This document shows positions 1 to 6,079 of a stretch of DNA of 7,025 bases, piece by piece. The stretch comes from JBBRLA01 sp038231615 (GTDB lineage Bacteria; Myxococcota_A; Polyangia; Palsa-1104; JAEUJZ01), in the NCBI GenBank assembly GCA_038231615.1, contig JBBRLA010000464.1:1-7025 (forward strand), given 5' to 3'. The number at the start of each line of letters is the position of its first letter. Positions within the stretch are counted from its first letter, which is position 1. A program made the translations under genes and the position numbers. The notes under the pieces are model-generated. The model did not search any database and had not been told where the DNA came from. It saw only the letters and a program-made list of their open reading frames with translations.

Positions 1-126
1 CAGTCCCCGCGCAGCCAGCCGGCCTTCAAGCGTAAGTTCCAGATTCCCAGGTCGCTGAACACGGGCCCCAAGCGGCAGTCCCCGCGCAGCCAAGCCGGCC
101 TTCCAGCGCAAGTGTCCAGATTCCCC
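1..126. repeat. Two ~50-bp imperfect direct repeats, 75-bp period
   Basis: Copy 1 (1-48) and copy 2 (76-126) both begin CAGTCCCCGCGCAGCC and end in CCAGATTCCC. They differ by two substitutions and two single-base insertions in copy 2, so roughly 92% are identical by eye. The 27-bp stretch between them is not repeated within the window. Copy 1 starts at base 1, so the array may continue to the left. Read on the minus strand, copy 1 is open and gives a coherent peptide (GIWNLRLKAGWLRGD); the insertions in copy 2 break that frame, so either this is non-coding or it is a decayed repeat-coding sequence. No third copy was seen. Stop-free plus-strand reading in frame 1 ends at TAA 148-150 and resembles no protein I know. 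Confidence 0.8.
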
Positions 127-234
127 TCTTCCGAAAGTCCCCTGGATTAAGCTCGCTCCCATGGATGCCTTCTCCCGGGTAATGACCGCGTTGCACGCCG
201 GCCGCCGGTTTACTGGCGACTCGCCGAGCCCACC

Positions 235-636
235 GTGGTCGGGGTGCGGGCGCTCATTGTCCGCGAGGGGCAGGTCATGCTGGTGCGCCATACCTACCTC
301 CCCGGCTTCTACCTCCCCGGCGGCAAGGTCGACCGGGGCGAGACCGCCCATTCAGGCTGTTGTCGCGAAGTCGCCGAGGAATGCGCGCTGTCGGTGGAGC
401 AGGCGCGCTTGGTAGGGATCTACTCGAACGCCGAACAGAACCGCAACGATCACATCCTGCTCTTCGTGGTCGAAAAGGTCTCAGCCCTCCCGGGCGGCCC
501 CTCACTCCTGCGCCGCCTGGAGATCGCCGAGGCGGGGTTCTTTCCCCTGGACCGCCTGCCCGAGAGCACCACCCCGGCGACCCACCGGCGCCTGGCGGAA
601 TTTCGCCGCGGTCGCTTCGAGGACCCGTACTGGTAA
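235..636 (+). CDS. Nudix (MutT-like) hydrolase, N-terminus uncertain
   Basis: Nudix enzymes hydrolyse nucleoside diphosphates linked to another group, using Mg2+; the substrate here cannot be told from sequence. From GTG 235 the product is 133 residues. The Nudix box runs from G30 to L52: G30, E36, R44-E45 and E48-E49 are all present, with the usual Gly before the last hydrophobic residue replaced by A51. E45, E48 and E49 are the expected metal ligands. The strand before the box (VRHTYLPGFYLPGG) matches a small bacterial Nudix subgroup. GTG 235 is the only usable start in this frame after the stop at 148, but the in-frame bases just upstream encode YWRLAEPTVVGVR, which looks like that subgroup's conserved lead-in. 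The ATG at 161 lies in another frame, so a one-base deletion near 193-208 is suspected. No good Shine-Dalgarno is visible before either start. The helicase gene follows on the same strand after 88 bases. Confidence 0.85.
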   Translation: MVGVRALIVREGQVMLVRHTYLPGFYLPGGKVDRGETAHSGCCREVAEECALSVEQARLVGIYSNAEQNRNDHILLFVVEKVSALPGGPSLLRRLEIAEAGFFPLDRLPESTTPATHRRLAEFRRGRFEDPYW

Positions 637-640
637 ATGC

Positions 641-680
641 CCCGGCAAGCCCCATACCGAGGACGGCGACCTCGGCCGGG
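641..680 (+). terminator. Possible GC-rich hairpin after the Nudix gene
   Basis: CCGAGG (657-662) and CCTCGG (670-675) form a perfect 6-bp stem with a 7-base loop, starting 20 bases after the Nudix stop. Outer arms CCCGG (641-645) and CCGGG (676-680) could extend it across an 11-base one-sided bulge. There is no T tract, so intrinsic termination is uncertain; it may be an attenuating or RNA-stabilising hairpin, or chance in GC-rich DNA. Confidence 0.3.
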
Positions 681-698
681 TCACTCGCCTAGCAGGGT

Positions 699-718
699 CA
701 TATCTGCTACATATCTGC
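699..718 (+). promoter_or_regulatory. 11-bp-spaced direct repeat before the helicase start
   Basis: CATATCTGC occurs at 699-707 and again at 710-718, an exact 9-bp direct repeat at 11-bp spacing (about one helical turn), ending 6 bases before the helicase ATG. The stretch is markedly more AT-rich than its surroundings. Same-face spacing is what a dimeric DNA-binding protein would use, but no regulator is identified. It occupies the place where a Shine-Dalgarno would be expected, and none is seen. Confidence 0.35.
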
Positions 719-724
719 GACACC

Positions 725-2944
725 ATGGCGCAGCCCTCCCTGTCTGAAATCGAGCTTGAGTTTTACGAGAAGTTCTTCATCTCCCGGGACATGGAGCCCT
801 ATCCGGTGCAGGATCAGGCCTTCGCCCATATCTTCGCCGGCGAGAGCGTCCTCATCACCGTGCCCACCGGCACCGGCAAGACGATGATAGCCAAGGCCGG
901 TATGTGGAAGGCGCTACGCCTTGGGCAAAGCGCCGTCTACACCACCCCCCTGCGGGCCCTGACCGAGGAGAAGTACCGCGAACTCTGCGCCGATTTCGGC
1001 GATGAGAACGTGGGCTTCGCCACCGGGGACTACAAGGTCAACCCAAGAGCCAAGATCCAGGTGGTGGTGGCCGAGATCCTGTGGAACCGCATTTTCGGCG
1101 ACCACGACGTAAAGCCCGCCGACATCGTCATCATGGACGAAGGGCACTATCTGAACAGCCCCGACCGCGGCTATGTCTGGGAGCAGTCCATCATCGGGCT
1201 CGATGCCCGGTCGCAACTGGTGATCCTCTCGGCCACCGTGGGCAATCCCGAGCAGTTCTGCCTCTGGGTGTCCCAGACGCGGCGCGTGCCCATGGCCCTG
1301 GTGCAAAGCCACGAGCGCAAGGTACCCCTGTACCACGAGTACCGCGAGAGCTACCTCATCGAGGTGGTCAAGGACCTGTTCCACAACGGGGACTACCCGG
1401 CGATCATCTTCGTCTTCGGGCGCGAGATGTGCTTCGAGGCGGCCCGCCTGCTGAAGAGCTGCCGGCGCTTCACCTCGGAGGAGGAGGTCGCTGCCATCGC
1501 CGCCGCCGCCGATGGGGTGTTCCTGGACCGGGGCGCCGCGAAGGACTTGCGGCCGCTGCTCCTGCACGGCATCGGCCTGCATCACGCCGGGGTGCTGCCC
1601 AGCTACAAGCGCCTGGTCGAGGAGCTGACGCTCCAGCGATTGGTGAAGTTCGTGGTCAGCACCGAGACCATCTCGGCGGGCATCAACCTGCCCGCCAAGC
1701 GGGTGGTGTTCCCCTCGCTGAAGAAGGTGATCAAGGGAAAGCCGCGGCTCTTGCTCTCGGAAGAGTATCACCAGATGGCGGGGCGGGCCGGAAGGCCGCA
1801 GTTCGACAAGGACGGCATCGCCATCACCCTGGCCCCCGAGGAAGTGGTGCAGGCGGTGCGCAAGGAGATCAAGGACCTGCAGAAGGGGAAGTACACCGTG
1901 GACGAGGTGAAGATCCGCCGGGCAGTGTACCTGCGCCAGAAGGCCGACGCCCTGCGGGGGCGCAGCGTCATCTGGGACCCGGAGGAACACAACAAGCTGG
2001 TGCAGGGTAAGCCGGCGGCGCTGCGGTCCAAGACCCAGATCACCGCCGACCAGATCCTTGCGCTCGGGCTGCCGGACCTGGCCAAGACCACGCTGGCGGT
2101 GCCGACGGACGGGGCGGCGCCGGTGCCTGCCGAAGGGACCGTGACGGCGGAAGGGGCGCCCGTGCCCGCGGCGGCGCCCGTGCCCGCGGCGGCGATTGAA
2201 AAGCCGCCCGAGGATGATCTGCCGCCGTCGATGAACCTGAACATCAAGACGGTGATCGATCACCTCTTCGTGGACGAGCGCACCAAGCAGGCGGGACGCA
2301 ACCGGCTGCAATGGCTGGTGGAGAACCTGCAGGCGCTGGGCATCCTGGACCAGCACGGCCAGCACATCGCCGGGAAGATGATCCGGCAGCTCCGCGGGAT
2401 CGACGGGCCTTTTGTGTTCTATTGCCTCAAGAACCACGATCTGCCCTACGAGGGGCTGCGCGAACTCTGCGAGTACCTAGTGGATCACGAGGCGATCCAG
2501 AAGCGGCTCTCGCGCAAGGACGACGACAAGAAGTGGGAGTGGATCAAGGAACGGCTGCGGGAGCGCCGCAAGACGGAGGACCAGGTCAACCGGGAGGACG
2601 TGGAGGCGGAGTATGAGCAGAAATTCCCTCGCATCCTGGCAGAGATCGAGGTCATCCACCAGGCGTTCCTGGCCTCGGTGCCGCACCCGGAGCTGCACGG
2701 GGGGAAAGTCCACAAGGTGATCTGGCGGATCATCGAGGAGGAGCAGCTGAGCTTCATGGACTTCGTCGAGCGCCACGACTTGGAGAACGAGGAAGGCAGC
2801 CTGTTCACCTACCTGGCGCGGGTGATGAAGACGGCGCGGATGCTGGGCGAGGCAACAGAGCTTGCCGAGTTCACGTTGCTAGAGAGCAACATCCGGAAAA
2901 TACTCGGGGCGGTGGACGAGCGGATCATGGAGGAGAAGGGGTAA
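725..2944 (+). CDS. Ski2-like DExH-box superfamily 2 helicase
   Basis: This is a predicted ATP-dependent nucleic-acid helicase of 739 residues, of the Ski2/Mtr4/HelY type, probably acting on RNA in the cytoplasm. Motifs in order: Q-like region PYPVQDQ (25-31), Walker A PTGTGKT (47-53), motif Ia TTPLRALTEEKY (73-84), TGDYKVNP (100-107), DEGH (138-141), SAT (169-171), FVFGREMCFEAA (229-240), GIGLHHAGVLPSYK (282-295), motif V TETISAGINLPA (313-324) and motif VI QMAGRAGR (350-357). The last three are close to the Ski2/Mtr4 forms. A Pro/Ala-rich linker (about 458-500) separates the motor from a helical, charged C-terminal part. Residues 526-590 (LQALGILDQHGQHIAGK, then LRGIDGPFVFY) recall the DSHCT winged-helix region of Ski2 enzymes, but weakly. 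It is shorter than actinobacterial HelY or yeast Mtr4 (about 900-1100) and lacks an obvious arch. ATG 725 was chosen because homology begins soon after; there is no clear ribosome site. RNA rather than DNA as substrate is inferred. Confidence 0.9.
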   Translation: MAQPSLSEIELEFYEKFFISRDMEPYPVQDQAFAHIFAGESVLITVPTGTGKTMIAKAGMWKALRLGQSAVYTTPLRALTEEKYRELCADFGDENVGFATGDYKVNPRAKIQVVVAEILWNRIFGDHDVKPADIVIMDEGHYLNSPDRGYVWEQSIIGLDARSQLVILSATVGNPEQFCLWVSQTRRVPMALVQSHERKVPLYHEYRESYLIEVVKDLFHNGDYPAIIFVFGREMCFEAARLLKSCRRFTSEEEVAAIAAAADGVFLDRGAAKDLRPLLLHGIGLHHAGVLPSYKRLVEELTLQRLVKFVVSTETISAGINLPAKRVVFPSLKKVIKGKPRLLLSEEYHQMAGRAGRPQFDKDGIAITLAPEEVVQAVRKEIKDLQKGKYTVDEVKIRRAVYLRQKADALRGRSVIWDPEEHNKLVQGKPAALRSKTQITADQILALGLPDLAKTTLAVPTDGAAPVPAEGTVTAEGAPVPAAAPVPAAAIEKPPEDDLPPSMNLNIKTVIDHLFVDERTKQAGRNRLQWLVENLQALGILDQHGQHIAGKMIRQLRGIDGPFVFYCLKNHDLPYEGLRELCEYLVDHEAIQKRLSRKDDDKKWEWIKERLRERRKTEDQVNREDVEAEYEQKFPRILAEIEVIHQAFLASVPHPELHGGKVHKVIWRIIEEEQLSFMDFVERHDLENEEGSLFTYLARVMKTARMLGEATELAEFTLLESNIRKILGAVDERIMEEKG
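2156..2191 (+). repeat. 18-bp tandem duplication inside the helicase linker
   Basis: GCGCCCGTGCCCGCGGCG occurs twice back to back (2156-2173, 2174-2191) without mismatch. It is in frame and encodes APVPAA twice in the Pro/Ala linker, so copy-number change would alter linker length by six residues without breaking the frame. The exact match suggests a recent duplication. Confidence 0.85.
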
Positions 2945-3013
2945 ATCCTGATGTGCGAAATGGATACTGAACAGAAGAGCAACGGTGCCGACGCGGGCGC
3001 TCGGCCGTGCTTA

Positions 3014-3439
3014 TCAGGCAGGCCAGGAACGGAGACGCTTCAGATCTGCGCGGAACTGGTCCAGGCCGGGCAGATCAAGCCGGTCCAGGTGGGCCTGGCG
3101 CATAGAGGTGACTTCGATGTTGAGCACCTCGCACAGGTCAAGCACGGCCTGCCGCCGCTCTTCCTGCCTGCCCTTGGCCTGCGCTTTGGCCCGGAAGTCA
3201 TCCAAGCCCTCGTATCCCTCTTGCTGGAGAAGGTTGCGCAGCATGGCCCGGCTGCCCGCGGCGCGATCGAACAATTCGGATATCTTGTAGCTGTTCTTCA
3301 GCACCCCCGGCGCCTAGAGCGCGCCATCTTCATCCACGACGCGCTTGGCCTTGCCCTTCTCGTAGACCTCGACTCGACGCGGGCCCGTCAGGCGCACGAC
3401 CCAGATGTATTAGATGCACCCGGGGCCAGCTATCGGGCA
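3014..3439 (-). pseudogene. Decayed Uma2-like (DUF820) protein, C-terminal remnant
   Basis: Read on the minus strand, one frame is coherent from about 3439 down to the TGA at 3014-3016, interrupted only by TAA (3412-3410) and TAG (3316-3314). Across the stops it gives PIAGPGCI-stop-YIWVVRLTGPRRVEVYEKGK, then KRVVDEDGAL-stop-APGVLKNSYKISELFDR, and ends in an intact 96-residue stretch (from GTG 3304) with RNLLQQEGYEGLDDFRAKA and VLDLCEVLNIEVTS. The first part resembles the 'YARAGIxEYWxV' strand of Uma2-family putative endonucleases, and the rest a common C-terminal extension of such multicopy proteins. The catalytic N-terminal half is missing; the frame runs into the end of the acyl-CoA dehydrogenase gene, so the left part was probably lost by deletion. 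The 96-residue tail could still be translated but would lack any nuclease core. Family assignment is from memory of motifs. Confidence 0.6.
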
Positions 3440-3450
3440 ACGGGGGGTCG

Positions 3451-4593
3451 TCAGTAGCCTTCGGTTTTGGCGATGATCTCGTTCATGATCTCCCGGGTGC
3501 CGCCCCCGATGGGGTAGAGCCGGGCGTCGCGGTAGAGGCGTTCGACCAGGCATTCGCGCAGGTAGCCGTAGCCGCCGTGGATCTGCACCGCCTGGTCGCA
3601 GACGAAGCTGCACATGTCGGTGGCGACGTTTTTGGCCATCGCCGCCAGCGCCATCACCTGCTCGTCTCGACAGAAGCGCTGGGCCACCTCGCCGGTCAGC
3701 GCCCGCGCCGCGGCGATGCGCGAGGCCATGTCGGCCAGCTTGTGCCGGGTCACCTGGAAGCCGGAGAGCGTCTTGCCGAAGGCCCGCCGCTCCTTGGCGT
3801 AGGCCACCGACTCGCGGTAGGCGAGTTCGGCGACGGCCACGCACTGCCCGGCCAGGAACAGGCGCTCGCTGGCGAAGTTGAGCAGGATCGCCACGAAGCC
3901 CTGCCCCTCCTGTCCCAGGATGTTCTCCGCTGGCACGCGGCAGTCCTGGAAAAAGAGTTCGGCGGTGTCCGAGGCCCACCAGCCGGTCTTCTTCAGCTTG
4001 CGCCCCACGGTGAACCCCGGCGTGCCCTTCTCGATGACCAGCAGCGACACGCCCCCGTGTCCCGGGCCGCCGGTGCGCACCGCCACGGTCAGCAGATCGG
4101 CGCGGCAGCCCGAGGTGATGAAGGTCTTGGTGCCGTTGACCACGTAGTGGTCGCCCTCTCGCACGGCGCGGGTGCAAAGCGCCGCCACGTCGCTGCCCGC
4201 GCCGGGTTCGGTGATCGCCAGGGCGGCGATCTTGTCGCCGGTGAGCACCCCGGGGACGAAGCGATCGATCTGCTCCCTGGTGCCCAGGCGCAGGATCGGC
4301 GGCAGGGCGATGCCGTGGCTGCCCAGACCCGCCGCGGTGCCCACCGAGCGCCCCTCGATGACCATCTCCTCGGCGGCGCAGAGGACGTGGCCGGCGTCGC
4401 CCCCGGAGCCGCCCAACTCCTCGGGATAGCCGATGCCCAGCACTCCGGCGCGGGCGGCTTCCTGGTAGAGCGACCGGGGGAACTCCTCGGCCTCCTCCCA
4501 GGCCGCGGAGTCCCTGGCGATGTGCTCGCGGGCGAAGCGGCGGACCTGCTCCCGCAGGCGGGTGTGTTCATCGGTCTCGAAGAGGTAGCTCAC
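3451..4593 (-). CDS. Acyl-CoA dehydrogenase (FAD flavoprotein)
   Basis: The enzyme oxidises an acyl-CoA to the 2,3-enoyl-CoA with FAD, passing electrons to an electron-transfer flavoprotein; chain length or branching of the substrate is unknown. From GTG 4593 it has 380 residues, the normal family length, beginning MSYLFETDEH as family members often do. Family signature 1 is AITEPGAGSD (126-135); RRAFGKTLSGFQ (269-280) and QIHGGYGYLRE (337-347) are the usual FAD/tetramer contacts and signature 2. At the site where medium-chain enzymes carry the catalytic Glu (YEGT) this has GGGT (363-366). Instead E243 in SERLFLA aligns with the catalytic Glu of isovaleryl- and long-chain acyl-CoA dehydrogenases, so it probably uses that position. 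The frame is open far upstream (to 5205) but that part overlaps the kinase and looks non-coding, hence the GTG choice. It lies 22 bases after the kinase stop; any link to the kinase's role is unproven. Confidence 0.93.
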   Translation of the reverse strand: MSYLFETDEHTRLREQVRRFAREHIARDSAAWEEAEEFPRSLYQEAARAGVLGIGYPEELGGSGGDAGHVLCAAEEMVIEGRSVGTAAGLGSHGIALPPILRLGTREQIDRFVPGVLTGDKIAALAITEPGAGSDVAALCTRAVREGDHYVVNGTKTFITSGCRADLLTVAVRTGGPGHGGVSLLVIEKGTPGFTVGRKLKKTGWWASDTAELFFQDCRVPAENILGQEGQGFVAILLNFASERLFLAGQCVAVAELAYRESVAYAKERRAFGKTLSGFQVTRHKLADMASRIAAARALTGEVAQRFCRDEQVMALAAMAKNVATDMCSFVCDQAVQIHGGYGYLRECLVERLYRDARLYPIGGGTREIMNEIIAKTEGY

Positions 4594-4601
4594 GGGGCGG
4601 G

Positions 4602-4607
4602 AGTATA
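4602..4607 (-). promoter_or_regulatory. Candidate -10 box (TATACT) before the acyl-CoA dehydrogenase
   Basis: On the minus strand TATACT, one mismatch from TATAAT, lies 8 bases before the GTG start in an otherwise GC-rich gap. No TTGACA-like element sits 16-18 bases upstream. If used, transcription would start at or next to the GTG, giving a leaderless or near-leaderless message, which would agree with the absence of a Shine-Dalgarno. A chance match is quite possible. Confidence 0.3.
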
Positions 4608-4615
4608 GCGCGGGA

Positions 4616-6079
4616 TCATTTGGTTTCCTTCTGCCCATCGATGATCTGGATGCGCTTGGCGCGCACCGGCGCCGGGTGGGCCGGGTCCGGCGGCCTGCTG
4701 CACTGCCAGTCGAAGAGCGAAATCCCCACGAACACCAGGATGAAGACCAGCGGCGAGAGCAAGAGGATCTCGCGCCCGTGGGATAGGGCACCGACGCGAC
4801 GGACGATCCGCTCCGCCGCGGGCCAGCGGGAGACCCTGCGGGCCATCGCGTTAATGATGTCACGCTGGCCGATGGGGATAGGCGCGGGGGCAAGCGCCGC
4901 GGGGGCGGCAGGCGATGGGGCAATCGGCGGGAATGGCGCCGGCACGACGGGGATGCCCGGGACCCCCTGCGGGCGAGGTTCCTGGAACAGCGGCGCGGGG
5001 GAGATGACCGTGGTCCGCGGCTGTGCGCTGTCAACGACAACCGTCTCTTCGTTGGACAGCGCGACGGCAGTAGCTGGCGGCGGGCGCGGCCCGGCGTGCT
5101 GCGCTGGGGAGGCCGGGGCCAGGGCCGGAGATAGGGGCACCGCCTGCTGCCGCAATTCGGTGGGACGCCGCTTGCGGTCCTCGTGCAGCGCCCGGCGCAG
5201 GGCATCCAAAAGCTCGCCGGACGACTGGTAACGGTCCTCGGGGCGCACAGCGCAGGCCTTGTGGATCACCTGGTCCAGGCCCAGCGGCAGATCGGGCGAA
5301 ACTTCTCGCAGCGAAGGCACCGCCCCTTGCAGGATCAGCAGCCGTTTCTGCTCCGCGTCGGCGGCGATGAACGCCTTGCGCCCGGTGAGGCACTCGAAGA
5401 GGATCACCCCCAGGGAGAAGATGTCGGCGCGGGCGTCGACGGCGCGGGCGTCCCCGCGGGCCTGCTCGGGAGACATGTACGAGGGGCTGCCCAGAAGCAC
5501 GTGCATCGCCGTGATCTCGGGGTGATCGGTGATCTTGCTGATGCCGAAATCGAGGATCTTGCCGATCTCGATGTCCGGCCCACCCTCCTGCGCCTGCCGC
5601 GAAAGAAAAATGTTCTCCGGCTTCAGGTCGCGGTGCACGATGCCGTGGCGGTGGGCCATGGCGATGGCGTCGCACAATTGGTAAAATAGTTTCTCGACGA
5701 TAACGGTCGAGAGCGGCCCGCGGGCCAGGCGCTGGCGCAGGCTTTCGCCGGAAAGCAGCTCCATGACCATCAGCGGCCAGCCGTTCTCGTCCTCGCGGTA
5801 GTCGATGACGCGGATGATGTGCGGGTGCTTCAGCTTGAAGGCCGACAGCGCCTCCCTGCGGAAGCGCTCGCGCACATCGGCGTGCTCGACGAAGTTGGGG
5901 TGCAAGATCTTGATGGCGCAGGCGCGGCGCAGCTCCATGTGCCAGGCGGCGTAGACGATGCCCACTGCCCCCCAGCCCAGGAGCCGATCCAGGCGGTACA
6001 CGCCGCAAAGCATCTCGCCGACCTGCGGAATCTGCCGGTCGCCCAGGGAGGGCTGGGAATCTCGCCTGCCTTCACTCAC
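4616..6079 (-). CDS. Transmembrane Hanks-type Ser/Thr protein kinase
   Basis: It is predicted to phosphorylate Ser/Thr on proteins, with the kinase domain in the cytoplasm. 487 residues from GTG 6079. The catalytic domain (about 28-300) is complete: glycine loop GWGAVGIVY (35-43), ATP-binding Lys K57 in CAIK, partner Glu E76, HRDLKPEN (149-156) with catalytic D151, DFG (177-179), and SPE in place of APE (203-205). A Pro/Ala-rich linker (about 312-403) contains TVVVD and TTVIS, possible autophosphorylation or FHA-binding threonines (inference). One membrane segment (about 438-456) follows positively charged residues, leaving a ~30-residue external tail with no recognisable sensor domain. The GTG start overlaps the stop of the upstream TPR-like gene (GTGAGTGA, 8-base overlap), so coupled translation is likely. 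The kinase may act with that membrane protein. The downstream acyl-CoA dehydrogenase is not an obvious substrate. Confidence 0.94.
   Translation of the reverse strand: MSEGRRDSQPSLGDRQIPQVGEMLCGVYRLDRLLGWGAVGIVYAAWHMELRRACAIKILHPNFVEHADVRERFRREALSAFKLKHPHIIRVIDYREDENGWPLMVMELLSGESLRQRLARGPLSTVIVEKLFYQLCDAIAMAHRHGIVHRDLKPENIFLSRQAQEGGPDIEIGKILDFGISKITDHPEITAMHVLLGSPSYMSPEQARGDARAVDARADIFSLGVILFECLTGRKAFIAADAEQKRLLILQGAVPSLREVSPDLPLGLDQVIHKACAVRPEDRYQSSGELLDALRRALHEDRKRRPTELRQQAVPLSPALAPASPAQHAGPRPPPATAVALSNEETVVVDSAQPRTTVISPAPLFQEPRPQGVPGIPVVPAPFPPIAPSPAAPAALAPAPIPIGQRDIINAMARRVSRWPAAERIVRRVGALSHGREILLLSPLVFILVFVGISLFDWQCSRPPDPAHPAPVRAKRIQIIDGQKETK

Noticed and set aside
1..126. CRISPR array
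   Set aside because: Only two units are visible, the repeats differ by indels, they are ~50 bp with one 27-bp spacer, and no cas gene is nearby.
914..2437. Long minus-strand open frame (507 codons) opposite the helicase
   Set aside because: It is rich in His, Arg, Leu and Gly with no domain pattern, as expected for the antisense of a GC-rich gene whose sense frame is clearly a helicase.
2945..3018. Terminator between the convergent genes
   Set aside because: The only inverted repeats found (CCTGAT/ATCAGG with a ~60-base loop, and GCCGA/TCGGC with a 9-base loop) are too weak and have no T tract.
2951..3457. Plus-strand open frame of 168 codons after the helicase
   Set aside because: The minus strand of the same DNA shows recognisable protein-like sequence across two stops; the plus-strand product resembles nothing and is its shadow.
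3577..4608. Plus-strand open frame of 343 codons opposite the acyl-CoA dehydrogenase
   Set aside because: It is antisense to a gene with clear family signatures and has the His/Gly/Ala-rich composition of a GC-rich shadow frame.
4594..5205. Upstream extension of the acyl-CoA dehydrogenase frame (about 200 more codons)
   Set aside because: It overlaps the kinase gene, is Arg/Ser/Pro-rich low-complexity sequence, and the family normally begins near MSYLFETDEH at GTG 4593.
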